A stretch of DNA of 64,000 nt from Aporrectodea caliginosa (lineage: Eukaryota > Annelida > Clitellata > Crassiclitellata > Lumbricidae). Of this stretch, positions 24,494 through 36,747 are shown piece by piece. The position numbers and the translations under genes were made by a program. The stretch spans positions 369,501 through 433,500 of the forward strand of contig JACEVL010000147.1 in assembly GCA_020284085.1 (NCBI GenBank). The letters run 5' to 3'. Below the pieces are notes generated by a model. The model ran no database searches. It saw only the letters and a program-made list of their open reading frames with translations, and was not told the DNA's origin. Every line of letters begins with the position of its first letter. The first letter of the stretch is position 1.

Positions 24494-24521
24494 CAGCTTG
24501 TTGTTGTTGTTGTTGTTGTTG

Positions 24522-25046
24522 TTATAGAGTCACAGCAGTTTTGCCACTGAGCATGGCATCAACAGTGTAATCCATCCCAGACGAATGCTATCTCTAATTT
24601 TTTTAAATTCTGAAGATCATAATTATGTACCTCGGGTAAAAATAATGATAATGGCTCGTAAAATTATCTCAAGTGTTAGATCGTAGAAGATTGAAGCCGT
24701 TTGCAACATAACAACAGTGTAGGTTATGGCGTTCTTTTGTCATCGGCAGTTGGATTTCGAATCCCCGTACGTCGTACGAAATGGCCATTTTATGGCTTTT
24801 CCATGAAAACCGACACGGCTAGTTGTTGAATTGCTGCTGTACAGTTTGCGCTTCAGCTTAAATATCATTCCAAGCTGTGACAACGGTAAAGAATAGGCTA
24901 ATCTTCTTGAAGATTTGAAGAGTTTGCTTCACATATTGGAATGTAATGACGTATAACCTATTATGGTTTATAGAAGATTAATCTTAGGACGGTTACAAAA
25001 TGAAGTTTTTATAGTTCATAGAAGACTAGTCAGACGGTTTGATTAG
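24522..25046. other. gene-free stretch
   Basis: No gene. TTCGAATCCCCGT near 24758 is a B-box-like word without a supporting A box. Confidence 0.45.
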
Positions 25047-25152
25047 TTGCTGTTTAACGACACCGTGTCATAACGAAGATGATTAGCGTTGCTCTCCTCC
25101 TTTTCGAGGCTTGGGACTGGCACTGACAGAGTACGATCAGTGGCGGAGTTCT
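25047..25152 (-). mobile_element. dispersed short repeat (TGTCGTTAAACTG family)
   Basis: Reverse-oriented copy of the family described at 10309-10402. It keeps GATGATTAGCG, GGGACTGGCACTG and CAGTGGCGGAGTT on plus. Confidence 0.75.
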
Positions 25153-25565
25153 AGTAAGACGGGAATGTAGTCTTACGTGTCATATTGTCTGGAAGACAGT
25201 AAACTCGTCACCATTCTGAATGGCCGTGGGCCTTGACTGCTTGTCATTTGTTCAACGCTGATTGTGACAGAAATGACAGCTCACTCAGAATGACTCGCCA
25301 ACGATTTGCCTAATTCATAGGATTAATATATGACATATTGCAACTATCCTCGTGTGACTCGTCATTAATATTCCTGGTCGTTCATGCGCCTTCGCTGCAG
25401 TGCGCATGCACGAGGAATAAGAATTCCGCGACCAAACCAACGTTTAGACCGGGTTTGCAGTTCAGGAGTAAGTCGCTAGAGGGCAGTGACCGCCGTCGCA
25501 GCTGGAGACCCTGGACATCGAGAAAAGATAAGTGATGGACCAACTACGATGATGACGAATTGAAG

Positions 25566-25670
25566 AGTCAGTTTCTGTTTAACAACGATATGTCGTAACC
25601 TGGATGATTAGCGTCGCCCTCCTTCTTTATATAGGCCTGGGACGGGCACAACCCGAGTACGACAGTAACG
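25566..25670 (-). mobile_element. dispersed short repeat (TGTCGTTAAACTG family)
   Basis: A second reverse-oriented copy only about 410 bp from the previous one. It is more diverged in its distal part. Confidence 0.7.
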
Positions 25671-25875
25671 GATCGAAGAAGATTTGCGTCACTGCACTCA
25701 CTGGCACAAAGCCAACTTGTTAACTTACAGATTTCAATAGATGAAAGGCAGCTTCTGATTCAATCATATTGCGGACAAACGCCTTATCGGAATGTTGCAA
25801 TATAGGCCTATATGTACATATATTTGTACAGAAGAGTATACAAGCGTATGACGAAATATATATTATAATATAATG

Positions 25876-26074
25876 TGCAAAAACAAGAATCAATCACCTC
25901 TGCTTCTGGTTCGTTGCGACCACGTGCAAACTTATGCTCATTCTTCTGTAAATATATAATATATATTATACATTCTTCTGTAAATATATAATATATATTT
26001 ACAGAAGAATGAGCATAAGTTTGCACGTGGTCGCAACGAACCAGAAGCAGAGGTGATTGATTCTTGTTTTTGCA
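25876..26074. repeat. long near-perfect inverted repeat, ~80-bp arms
   Basis: Left arm 25876 to about 25955 starts TGCAAAAACAAGAATCAATC and contains CGACCACGTGCAAACTTATG. The right arm (about 25993-26074) is its reverse complement with no mismatch that I can find outside the AT-rich centre. The roughly 40-bp loop is itself a duplicated ATTCTTCTGTAAATATATAA block. The arms do not resemble any other repeat in the window. Near-identity implies a recent origin. Confidence 0.95.
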
Positions 26075-26595
26075 AATCCCTCGGGTCATTGCTCTCTATC
26101 TGCAGGTGAAGTGTGAGCTCGGAAAACAGAATCACTTATGGTCAGCGACTTTTTTGCATCCTATGAACGCAGTGAAAAGGTCAGTGTATAGCAAAACAGT
26201 TTACATAACGCTGATCTGCATCTTAAGAGGCACTTGTGTGCGTACATTTCTATTAAAGGAACGAGGTTTGGATAGAACATTACAGAGGTAGGCCAAAGTA
26301 GATTCAGTGCTTGCCTCAGGAAGCGCTGTAAGTCTTTGAGTGCTATGATACCCGGTTTACGGACCACTGAACAGAAAAGATGCCTTGAGTTATTGAAATA
26401 AATACATGTAGGGCAAAAAACAATTCACTTTGAAATGGGGAGGGATAAGATATTGAAAGTGAAGATGGAGGGACTCGGGAGTTACTTTGCATAAAAGTGC
26501 AACACCTTTTAGGCGATGTACAGAAGCAGAAAAAAGGCTAATTCAACCTTAGATAGCCTATATCAGGACAACAATGGTGAGCAGAGATAAAAGGT

Positions 26596-26841
26596 ACAAT
26601 ACTGAGATTGCACAAATCATTGGTTAGGCCGCAGTTATAGGACTACATCTATTTATTTGCATCCGTATCTAAAACATACATAGAACAACTGGAGAAATTG
26701 CGAAGAAGAGCTACTAAACTGAATCGGGATTGCTAGAATTTGAACAAAGAAGATGAAGACAGGTTGAAAAGGTGTGGGCTAACAACATCAGAGAGGTGGA
26801 ACAGAGCAGGACTAATTGAGGCTTATAAGATTATAACTTGA
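26596..26841 (+). pseudogene. LINE reverse-transcriptase C-terminal remnant
   Basis: The plus frame reads LRLHKSLVRPQL, stop, then IEQLEKLRRRATKLNRDC, stop, then RLKRCGLTTSERWNRAGL and IEAYKIIT. This matches the end of jockey/CR1-like LINE polymerase ORFs (L.KSLVRP.LEY...W.P.....I..LE.VQRRATK...). Two in-frame stops and no tail: an old dead copy of a family different from the LSPIS/QAF.SKL and WSASE families here. Confidence 0.75.
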
Positions 26842-26900
26842 AAGGAGACAGCGCAGTGGTAGAGGTTCTTTAATTAGTTAGACGCAAATGTGGGCAGATA

Positions 26901-26970
26901 TATATATATATATATGCATAATATATATATTATATATAGTTAAATACACAATATATAAAATTATATTATA
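26901..26970. repeat. AT-rich dinucleotide tract
   Basis: Interrupted TA repeats with the palindrome AATATATATATTATATATA. Confidence 0.8.
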
Positions 26971-27867
26971 TATTCATCTTTGTTCTCTCGTTTTCTCTTT
27001 CACTCTCACGTCTTCTTGTTCTTCTTGTTCTTCTTGTTCTTGTTCTGGATAAAGTTGTGGGTGAGATATAAGGTTAAAATAAGGGCTACAGGTAAGATTA
27101 TGATTAGTGTCAAAGTTGGCATTAATCTTCTGAGCGTAAATTGGTGTAAAAGAAGGTTTTAATTTAGTATTCGCAAAGACTATGACTTTCTATTGCTAAA
27201 TTTGATCAGAAAAATAAACTTCAACATAATACAAGAAGCTGAAGGATAGTCTTTAAATTAGTAAAGAACGTAGTGGTGTATGCATAATAGGCATCATTAA
27301 AGCGATTGATCTCTGTGGACTTTGTTTTCACGTCTGGCTTCCTTCATGTTCTGCTCCTATGCAAGCGGACTAATGAAGACTTATTATGTAGGCAGGAGTT
27401 CTAAGAGTTCCATTTCCTAGGTGCGTTTGACTGCGTCGTGAGCTTCAGAATACTTCAGCAGCTGTGTCAGGAATATTGATGCATGTCTAGAAACTAACGA
27501 CGTCGTTCGCTGATTAATTATCATCAACGAAGGTACAGGTACCTTCATGTATATCATGCACAGGTAGACGATTTGACACTAATGACTTTCACCTGAATTC
27601 TGGGTTTGTCGGTTTGAAGATAGCTCGACGTCTTCGTTTATGTTTATGCTTTAAGTAGGCTACTAGCATCAATAATGATTTTGTAACTGAAGCGAGGCTT
27701 AAGTCGTTTACGTGTTTTGGCAGTGTATTGATATATGTTGAAACATCTGCGCTTCAGTTGATTTACAGCAGCTCTGCGAGTTGTGTCAAATAATGTTGGA
27801 TATCGTGATGTATTGATGTCAGTAGCAGGTGGCTTCATTTAAAGTGGGATCGATTGTTTGCTTCAAT
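26971..27867. other. gene-free stretch
   Basis: CTT/TTCTTG tract at 27013-27045. No recognised gene. Confidence 0.45.
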
Positions 27868-27876
27868 GTATGTATG

Positions 27877-27954
<78 letters not shown>

Positions 27955-27959
27955 TGCAT

Positions 27960-28053
<94 letters not shown>

Positions 28054-28155
28054 TAGACATACAGAGACAGAGACAGACACAGACAGAGACACAGACAGAC
28101 ACAGACAGACAGAGACACAGACAGACACAGACAGACAGAGACAGACAGAGAGAAG
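27868..28155. repeat. compound (TA)n / (GACA)n microsatellite
   Basis: GTAT units, then about 70 bp of TA, TGCATGCATTACA, a second TA tract, GA repeats, then GACA tetranucleotides decaying into GACAGAGACACA. All long frames here are repeat artefacts. Confidence 0.97.
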
Positions 28156-29489
28156 CTGCCGTGAAAATCTAGTTATTTCTGGAAGGATTAGTGGATTAGT
28201 CTTGACGACTGTATTGTAAGAAGAGCTGTGATTGGTGCAATTTTCCCTACTAGTCTGATTGATGATGATGCCGCTATATTTATGGCTGTAAATATAAGTC
28301 AAAATCTAGTCAGGATTGGGACTAGCGCCATTAGGCTTTTGTTAAGTACAGGCTTGAAATCAAATCAAATCTTTTTATTGTAACCACACACATACAGATG
28401 CATTTCATGAACAAAACTGGTAAACAACGAAGGCTGAGAAGGGACATAATCCCGCTAATAGGGTCACCTATTTGCTATTTAAGATTTCCAGAGTTAAGCA
28501 GCACAGTTGACGCTTTGAGTACATTATGGTTTGACTAAGCAGATGGACTGATATGCAAATTTAGAATAAAGAAGTAAGAAGAAAGGAAAAGAAACAGAAA
28601 AAGCAATACTTAACTACGCATTGACAAACACGTGCAAGATTAGTTAATCAACTTTCAAAGTATTAATCATAATTACCACTGATTAAATGCAGGCGTAACA
28701 TTCTTATTTAAAACCCTTGAAGATTAGGTGCTTGCTGGATGGAAGAAAGAATTTAGTTCCAAACACCGGAACCAGTCAATTTAATGGAATATCTACGAGA
28801 GTTCGAGTGGGCATATGCAATGCGGTAACATTTGGGAATGTCTAGTAATATGCGGGGGATATCCGATTCAAGCTGTTCGGATGTGTGTTACTCAACGTTC
28901 ACAGTTGCTATTGCAACCACGGCAGATGAACTAAATACGCGAATAGTGCCTCTTGCATGCTGCAGGTCCAACTTTGAGTTCATTGTGGCTTTTCACCAGG
29001 AAATTCCCATGTGTCCTACGGTCGAGTAGGCACTTAGAAATTTCAGGTCTGATTGCCGAAAGCAAATAAATCTAGTTGAAACGGTTCTCATTGGGGTGAT
29101 TCTCCATAAAGTACTATTAGTGTATTTGAAGGATGCAGTGGAATAGGTTTTATGTAAGAAGAACTCCGTAGCCACTAATTTTAAAAGGATGGCTGCAACA
29201 GCAGTGAACAACAGACTCTGCAATCGGGGCCTCTGCGAGAGTTTGGTAATCATAAGTGAACTGTGAAACCGCCCACTATCAGTGTTCATGTCAATCTTAT
29301 ATATCGGTAGGCCTAATCTTCGAGAATTCTATGTTTATAAATACGAGTATGATTGCGGTCATTGGGAAAGGAAGATTCTACGCATGGCACCCAGTGTACT
29401 GGCCGTGATGCGGCTAGAGAACAGATTATTAGATATATTCTGGTCTGCGACCGCTCTGGTCGGTACCAGTTAACAATCGATCATTCCAA
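28156..29489. other. gene-free stretch, possible degraded LINE on minus
   Basis: On minus, 28780-28850 reads DIPRILLDIPKCYRIAYAH, weakly like a retrotransposon polymerase C-terminus, and AATCTTTTTATTGTAA near 28367 could be its 3' end. The match is too weak to name. Confidence 0.3.
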
Positions 29490-29705
29490 CCGATCCATAT
29501 TGCATGCTGCACCTCGACTCTAGAGCGACTTCCCTCCTGAATTGCGGAAATTTTCCGTTCTTTCACCGATCTCTCCTCTCACCCACAATCATCTGCTTCA
29601 GGCTCCTCTATTTATCACCCTTCAGGCTTTCCACTCCAAATTGAAGTCTCTCCTCTTCAAGAATTCCTGCCCTGATTCATCCACTACCCGCCCCCCTCCA
29701 ATGCT
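29490..29705 (+). pseudogene. LINE polymerase C-terminal remnant with frameshift
   Basis: The plus frame reads RKFSVLSPISPLTHNHLLQ, then ITLQAFHSKLKSLLFKNSC. Just upstream the expected L-P-P-E-L-R segment is present but shifted by one inserted base near 29534. This is the end of a LINE polymerase ORF. A related fragment lies inside the ligase gene at 42465-42580 on minus. Confidence 0.7.
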
Positions 29706-30723
29706 TTTTAATCTAAACGAAATGAGAAAGTGGCCGCTGTACTCTGCCTCCATCTCTTGCTGGTCTGCTGGCAACCAGTAGCCCTGAACAGCCTCTTTGT
29801 CACGACGCACCGCTCGCGAACAAGCTGTGCACTTAGCTCTTAAGAGTAACTCTTTAGATATTCGGAATCCACGATTACGATTAATTACGGATATAGTGCT
29901 TGAGACAAAGAGTACTCTCAGATATTCTTTCAAGCGATTAGAGGGTCGTTATAAGGTGAGATTAATTAGGTTTAATATGGCTGCTGTAGATAGCAGAAAT
30001 ACTAATGTACTGAATGGTACATAAATATAAGAGAGTTGTCTCTATCGTAGACTAATTATGTTGCTGCTTGTTACTAGCTTTCAATTGATCAGATGAGGCT
30101 TTAGCGACTTTTCTCACGGAACGTCCGCGTCTTGTTTCAACTATTATCTGTCTATGATTATGTATGAAACGCTAAGAAAAAGTCATATAGGCCTACATCT
30201 AGACCTATTGTCAATATGTGGTAGGCCCATACAATGAGCCGATTTCTAAGCGGGCATAAATTATACCCAGAATCCCAGCTAGTTCTAATCTTGCACTGTA
30301 TATGGGAAGTTGCTCAGATGCCTGGTGGAATTAAATTACATGCTCCTGGGCTACAAATAAATCAAAATAAGTGTTGACATACAATAGGATCTCCGCCCTG
30401 CACTGCCGAATAATTTGTTGTTTAGATTTTAATCTATTCGTGGTATTGCAGTAGCTCCGACTAAAACTGGGAAGGACTGAAGGAGGAGGATAACAATAAT
30501 AACAACATGATATGTATACGAAGAGCGATATTCGATTCGCGTCAAAGACCTCTTAATCCTATGTAGATTACTGTGGCGATAAAGTTAATTGCGTCTAAGA
30601 GATACGATGCACCTGCCAGGTGTAGAGAGATAATTGCTAAGTCTCAATAAGTACTGCTATAAATAAGAAGATAATCACAAATGCATGGGCTGCAGTATCA
30701 ATTGTGTTGTATAGTTAATCGCT

Positions 30724-30780
<57 letters not shown>

Positions 30781-31194
30781 TAGATAATCCTGTTTGTCTT
30801 AGTTCTAAAAAGAATAAAAGTCGCATTCCGGCTTCTTCTACACCGGATCAGATACCAAGAATTAGGTATTATCGAGTTACAATATCTTTATGGCTATAGT
30901 TGAATATAATCGCGGCTAATGGTGATAATGTTCTTACATCTAGGGATGTGGTGGCTGCAGTTAGAATTAAGACATTGAAGGTGTCATTTGTGATATCTGG
31001 GGTATTTAGGATCACTGAAGTTTGTTTGTAAAAATACCAGATCGATTGGTATGTTTAAGTAGAAGAAAAGATTTTTGCTGATCCTAGATTCACAAAAAAT
31101 GATACAATTTTAATGGTTCTAAAAGTATTGTAATAGAAATAAGTTTAGACATGGACCTTATTAGTTGAGGGAAGACCCTTGCGATTAAAGGCGG
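29706..31194. other. gene-free stretch with TA microsatellite
   Basis: A pure TA tract lies at 30727-30785. No coding region recognised. Confidence 0.5.
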
Positions 31195-31345
31195 CCAATA
31201 AATGACTAAAGGCCAAGCATCAGCCGATGGCGCTAAGTAACTGTGCGTAAAGGGCTTGCTTAAGGTCCCTATACACCGTACACGCAGTACACAGTAACCG
31301 TCTCATGTGGGAGGCTCAAACTCGTACTCTTCGCGTTACAAGGTG
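31195..31345 (-). mobile_element. SINE-like element, family shared with 880-1010
   Basis: Minus-strand head TTAGAGCGCTCACCTTGTAA followed by GAGTTTGAGCCTC, which resembles the 3' half of a tRNA with a degenerate B box. The body shares CGATGGCGCT and the GGGCTTGCTTAAGGTCCC block with 880-1010. Confidence 0.55.
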
Positions 31346-31761
31346 AGCGCTCTAAAAATCGGTCGATTGTTCCTATATTTTCCTATGTGTCCTTGATTTA
31401 TTCCTGTTATTTCCCTAATTGGGAATTTGGTCATTCTATAGTCACAGTGACGGATCTAGATTTTGCGGCAAAGGAAAGGTATGAATTGAAAGTTAGGCAA
31501 GTTTCTATTGAGTTGATGACATCAAGCAGAGGAGCTCTAAAATAGAGGCTATGACAGATGCGTATCAAAAGTGGAATGGTTTAATTCTCGGTTTCAGTAG
31601 AATTGTCAGAATAATCGTTGGTACAAAGGTTGGAATTGATGCAAAGTTTGGAATTGAAGAAATTAGAATTCACACATATATTTTGGGCATGAGTAGTTTG
31701 ACACCTAGAAATAATGTGACAGATCATTTAGTTTTGAAGCTTCGCCTTCAAAACTACCAGA
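31346..31761. other. gene-free stretch
   Basis: A small hairpin at 31731-31756 (TAGTTTTGAAG, 4-6 nt, complement). Nothing else recognised. Confidence 0.4.
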
Positions 31762-31985
31762 TGTCTGATCCCTGCGCACGATAACGAACAGTCGACGCCA
31801 TCTTGTTCTTTTCGGAACTGGTCGACGAGTTTGTAGACAGATGGATGGTGGCAATCTGTAGTCCTTTGGAATGCCCGATGCCATGCTTCGACGGAGTTAT
31901 TGGTGCGAGGTAAACCATGTATTGTTCGATCACGGACGCTCCAAAGACGAATTGCGAATCGAGGATCTGCGTCTTTGTCATCCTA
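31762..31985 (-). pseudogene. MULE-type transposase C-terminal fragment
   Basis: The minus frame reads DPRFAIRLWSVRDRTIHGLP, then RTNNSVEAWHRAF, then CHHPSVYKLVDQFRKEQ. This is the PRTNNSVE.WH...F...HHP....F.....EQ signature at the C-terminus of FLYWCH/MULE-like transposase proteins in invertebrates. A stop codon precedes it at about 31984-31986 and no catalytic domain is present, so it is a truncated remnant. Confidence 0.65.
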
Positions 31986-31989
31986 GGTG

Positions 31990-32539
31990 TAACCTCTCTG
32001 AAATCGGTTCGCCCGTTGTTATCTTATTCTACTCCACGCCATCTGTTAAGTTTTGTTAGATGTTCGATGTTCCATGGTAGGGGCTATTTTGGACGTTGGC
32101 GATTTTGACGGGGCTATATTGTCGGGGCGATTTTGACGGTCACCAATTTTGTCAAACCAGTCAACCCTCTTAGTGAATTAGAGGCTTTCACCCGCGCTAT
32201 ATCATTACTAATGGCATTGATAAATAGACATAATTTAAAAATTCAGGTAATAATAGATTAATGCATGATTATTCTTATGTCTTCTGTAATTTCTTTGGCA
32301 CATGATGAACTTGTTGCTGTCGCTGATTTGGTTTCAGTGCCATCTAAAACGTCTTCGTTAACCATCTCAGAGGAAGTTCAATTAATTTTGACCTACAGTT
32401 CGAAGCGATGATAAATCACATCGAGTTTAAAGCGCGAATGTTACATGTATAATATTGAGACCGAATACTGTATGCATGGTTGTGCAACGCCTTGTATGGT
32501 GCTATATTCAAAGGTCGTATACATGTACATAATTACATG
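31990..32539. other. gene-free stretch
   Basis: A short repetitive patch (32085-32150) with GCGATTTTGACGG units. Otherwise AT-rich with no gene. Confidence 0.4.
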
Positions 32540-32672
32540 TATGCGTTCAATGTCTCGATAACTAACTAGTAGGTTTCAATGTTCAATGATTGCGTTCATT
32601 GTCTCGATAACTAACTAGTAGGTTTCAATGTTCAATGTATGCGTTCAATGTCTCGATAACTAACTAGTAGTC
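32540..32672. repeat. ~50-bp minisatellite, three copies
   Basis: Unit begins TGCGTTCAATGTCTCGATAA and continues CTAACTAGTAGGTTTCAATG. The last copy is partial. Confidence 0.95.
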
Positions 32673-33494
32673 TCAGACTACTGTCATCAATATTTGTAAC
32701 GTTAAAATGTAGCAGACTATGTTTTCAGAAATAGTTCTATCATACAGCCAAACATTCACACGGCACCCTTTAATAAAAGCTTTTTCAGAACTCTGCGCTG
32801 TTGAAATGTACAAACAATGTCCATGTATTGCCGGTCTCTTTTCATTGGTAGTCCATGTATAATATATATATATACTACCAATATATATATATATGAAGTA
32901 TATATATATCTGCAGTAGAAGCATCGACAGATATGTTTTAAATTCTGCCAGCGGAAGTCGTCTCCCGCCCTCCTACTTCCCGGCTGCCTCTGTCGGAGCA
33001 GTGTTGGATCGTCGGAGGTAAGTGGCTCGTGTCTCCGTATAGACTCCGTGGATCGTGGGTCCTTCTCTCGGCTCGTTAGTCGACCGGGCGATTGGCCGAC
33101 TGTCCACCACAAGCGTCGCTGTCGTAACCGGATATTAAGCCGTAAAGCATAGACGTCAGAGCATCCTCAAGAGTGCCCGGATATCTCCTTCTTCTCCTTT
33201 TCCTCCGACTCCGGGTGGCATCCGTCCCTTGGTGGGCATGGCGCGGCTGTAGTCCGAATTGCGAGATAATGGAGGCAGAGGGGAATACACTGGACGTATG
33301 AATGGTCAAACGAAAGAGATTTAGCGGCGAAATAAAATTGGAGTGAGGAGTTTCGCTTCAGGCAAAGCATTAACGACCACGACGATGATGATAGCGAAGA
33401 CATCAAGGCGCCGCGGACGAATTCCCTCGCCCGGTAAACGCATTGTCTTGAACTGTATAGCTAGTCTCTCCCGTGGAATATACGCCAGCCAGTT
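32673..33494. other. gene-free stretch, CpG-rich centre
   Basis: AT dinucleotide tracts at 32860-32910. 32940-33480 is CpG-rich with a good donor (GGAG then GTAAGT at 33018, plus). It could be a promoter or first exon. No product is recognised on either strand. Confidence 0.3.
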
Positions 33495-33613
33495 GTAGTA
33501 GTTTCAGTTTATCGACACTGTGCGATAATAAACATCATTAGCGTCGCCCTCCTCCTTTATCCACCCTTGGGACTGGCACTGCCAGAGTACGAGCAGTGGC
33601 GGAGTTTAGCGAG
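33495..33613 (-). mobile_element. dispersed short repeat (TGTCGTTAAACTG family)
   Basis: Longest copy of the family. On plus: AGTTTATCGACACTGTGCGA, CATTAGCGTCGCCCTCCTCC, TTGGGACTGGCACTGCCAGA, GCAGTGGCGGAGTTTAG. Confidence 0.8.
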
Positions 33614-34869
33614 TTGTCAGTGACACTTGTCACTCATCTGCATTTATGTGACTGTTATATTCGTTGTCGTTCTGACGATTTTGGAGCTCATTTCTGTGTG
33701 AGGTAATGGCAAAATGTATATGGTCTGGTATTTGAAACAAGATATTGTTGCTAAAACATTCAACATTCTAAAACATTCATCCCAAGGGGTAGCTAGTAGA
33801 AGCTTCATTTGAGGTCGTTTATAAAGGGCATATGCAAAATACAAAATAATCTTTGTTGGACCATCTCTTTCTCTTCTTTGCATTTGTCCGCATTAATTAA
33901 CATGATGAATTGATGATCTTTCCTCTCACTCTGCAACTGTCAGCTTCAGGGCTAACTGTACTACGGGATGGGGTTACTTTGATACTGCCGTATCGAGCAA
34001 AGAGACCCTATGTAATATCATACAATATATTACGGTCTCTGGCGCTGGTATCCAGACCCAATATCTTCACTGCAGACTTCCTCCAATCTGCAGCCGACTG
34101 CTTAAGCAAAGCACTCAGTGATACATGTGCAAGGCACTGTACAGCTATCAGATCTTAGGCTGCATCTAGCAAATTACGCTTATTGTGACTCAACGCAGTA
34201 TTGGCTGCGTGCAGTGTGTAGTCTACGCTCTGATTGGTGTTTCAAGGCACAGGCTTTACTAAAATAACTGTAAGTATCAAATTTAGTGTGGACATCCACA
34301 TTGGGTAACCCTTTCCTTTGTCTGTATTGGTCCGTATTTGGGTGTCTCCTTCTTCCTTCCTATTAAGGATGTCCTTAATGGGGAATGCAATGTCCACAAC
34401 TATATGCTTCAATGGATGGCCTTATAATGCGGTGATACCGCCGAAGTGTATGATGTCACAGCGAGCTACAGAATACACGGCTGAGCCAACTCAGCCCTAC
34501 ATCGGTGGCTTCTGAGGTCGGTTTCAACGTCACTTGGATTTTCAAAAACTTTATCCTATCGTTGAATAGTTGTAGGCTACTGCAGTGGTCAAGCTTCATC
34601 TGTAAGACCAGTAAAACCCTTCTAAGTCTTAGGGGAATGCTGCTGGTGCGTTTCTGAAGAACAGGGTAAACAAGTGTGCTTGTATATATATATTTATCAG
34701 GACACTTAATATAGCGCCCGATTATATATGAGCAATGACTAGATCAATAACGAGATTACAGGATTTAGCACGTCACTCATGCTGGAGTCACCGCCTAATC
34801 CTGTGAACTTGACCTATTACTACCATTTTTAATTAAGGTTTTATTCATGATTTATTACCATTCTTGCAG
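33614..34869. other. gene-free stretch
   Basis: No supported gene. A retroelement-tail relic (TATAGCGCCCGATTATA) lies near 34710. Confidence 0.4.
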
Positions 34870-35109
34870 CTGCTATGCAACACCTTCCTGGGTCAGGGTT
34901 CTCTACCGGCTTTTCATAAAGGAGCCGTGATCATCCCCTGTCTCAAGCGCCAGGGCATTGACCTCAACGACATCTCTGATTACCGACCTATCTCCAGCCT
35001 TTCCTTCCTCTCTAAACTTCTTGAAAGACGCGTGTCCTTTCAACTGGTTGGTCATCTTCATTCTGATTCTTTTATGCCATATCTTCAATCTGGATTTAGA
35101 AAGTTTTGG
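34870..35109 (+). pseudogene. LINE reverse-transcriptase (fingers/palm start) fragment
   Basis: The plus frame reads LLCNTFLGQGSLPAFHKGAV, then the hallmark DYRPIS SLSFLSKLLERRV, then YLQSGFRKF. This is the conserved N.S...G..P..W/HK.A...P..KK...D..NYRPIS.LS.LSK..ER segment that opens the RT domain of non-LTR retrotransposons. It stops being readable after SGFRKF and lacks the catalytic YADD region, so it is an internal fragment. Confidence 0.85.
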
Positions 35110-35873
35110 AATATAAAATGCAACAGTCGTCAGCAATTTTGGCCAAGAGACAATAGTCCATGTCGGTAAAAGTCGACCATTGCAAGTCCATCGTTCGAAG
35201 TCGAACGAGTCGATCGTCGGCCGAGCCAAGTCGATCGTATTAACTCGACTCGATCGAACCCGGGGTATATCTGCGACCCGGCTTCGAATCCCGGGTCCGT
35301 CACGTGAAATCTAAAATAGATCAGATTATCGATACATCGGAGGCTTTCTTTCTTCGATGGGAGTGCCTGATTGCATCCAATTTACAGTCTTTGCGTCGAC
35401 TAGCAAGTAGGTGTTCCAATATATGTCTAAAAATATGCTAAAAAGATTTTCGCCAATCGATGAATCGATATCTGGCTGATATTTCTTGGTCATTCGATGA
35501 ATGGGTACCCCAGCATTCGATCAACCATCTGATTTACCCCGCCAGCATCTCATAAGCCAGTGCTGCTGTCTGTCTTTCACATACACCCGCCCCTTCAGTC
35601 GCTGGAAGCAACAAAGACCAACTTGGCTTCAGTATGCAACAGAGTAGTAATTACACGTACGCTGCCGGGTGGAAACAATATTGGAATCTTGCCTAAGGGT
35701 CAGTGCCGTCATTACTACCACTGTAATTGCAGGATTATTCAGCGACCTAGAGGCAAAGAGACACAATGCAGAGAATGTCATTAAAAAGCTGATTCAGTAA
35801 AAACAGACAGGGAAAGACATTCATATTGCTTAGCCATAGACAACCTAATAGACAACCTATTGCATCACAACCA
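35110..35873. other. gene-free stretch
   Basis: TCGAAC/TCGATCG-rich patch (35170-35260) followed by GGCTTCGAATCCCGGGTCC near 35280, which is B-box-like without an A box. No gene. Confidence 0.4.
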
Positions 35874-36107
35874 CGGCGCGGTGGTGTAGGGGTATGTTCG
35901 GTGCCTTGCAGCTGGAGGGTTGAGGGTTCGAATCCACCTCAAGCCGCCGCGTAGGGACCCTGGGCAAGTCCCTCACTTGCAATTGCTCATGCGCTTCGGC
36001 GTGAAATTCCGATTCAGTGTCCGCGCTGTAGTCGGGAGCGCCTCTGAGTAGAAATCTTGAAGGGGCGCTATAACAAAGTGCTCGAAATGAATGAATGAAT
36101 GAATGAA
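35874..36107 (+). mobile_element. tRNA-derived SINE, intact copy
   Basis: Head GGCGCGGTGGTGTAGGGGTA (A box at 35882-35892), B box GGTTCGAATCC at 35925-35935, body through CATGCGCTTCGGCGTGAAAT, and tail GGGAGCGCCTCTGAGTAGAA, GGGGCGCTATA, then AATG repeats. The head is SINE-like rather than a functional tRNA gene because the acceptor stem does not close. Same family as 24203-24493. The tail matches the LINE 3' ends, suggesting that LINE supplies the retrotransposition machinery. Confidence 0.88.
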
Positions 36108-36747
36108 CCAGGATGTGATGTAATATAAATTAGCGTAATATAATGTAAAATAGCTCAATATGATCAAATCATGTATTATTACTGTTATCACGAAATGATG
36201 CGCTGAAGAGTTGCCGCTGCAAATCCCCACAAGCAGCTGAGCGATGTGGTAATCAAAGCCGCTACCTATAGACTGACTAATGCAATGACTAATGTAAGTA
36301 ATATTGTAGCAGCTATTGTGATGTAGTGTAATGTAATGCCATGTCATATCATGTCATCTAGTGACTTCACAGCATTATACAAGCGAACAAAGGGTAGAGA
36401 CTGAGAATAGCAAAGGAATCAAAAGGGTGTTGTTCGCTGCGAAAAATGAAGACCATCTGCAATGGAAGGGACAGGTACCGGTTACGATGGGACCTCCTCC
36501 GGAAAATCCTGATCGATATAATCGAAAATGTTACTCCTGCCATGTACAATTGCACGATGTATACTAAGCAGCCTTGAAGCTATGAACCTGTCATCTGTAG
36601 TAACAGTAATTGTAATTAGTAACTTGCAGACATTCGGTCACAGAGCCGCTATACAGAAAAGTATACTAATAAAACTTCTTGCACTTACGTAAATCAACGT
36701 CAAACCAATAACAGTTTTACAACAAAGTTCAGTACCAACTACCACAT
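36108..36747. other. gene-free stretch
   Basis: No supported gene. The TAATGTAATG-rich patch (36290-36360) is simple sequence. Confidence 0.45.

Noticed and set aside
35874..35945. Functional tRNA gene
   Set aside because: A and B boxes are present, but the acceptor stem does not pair and the sequence continues into a SINE body with a LINE-type tail.
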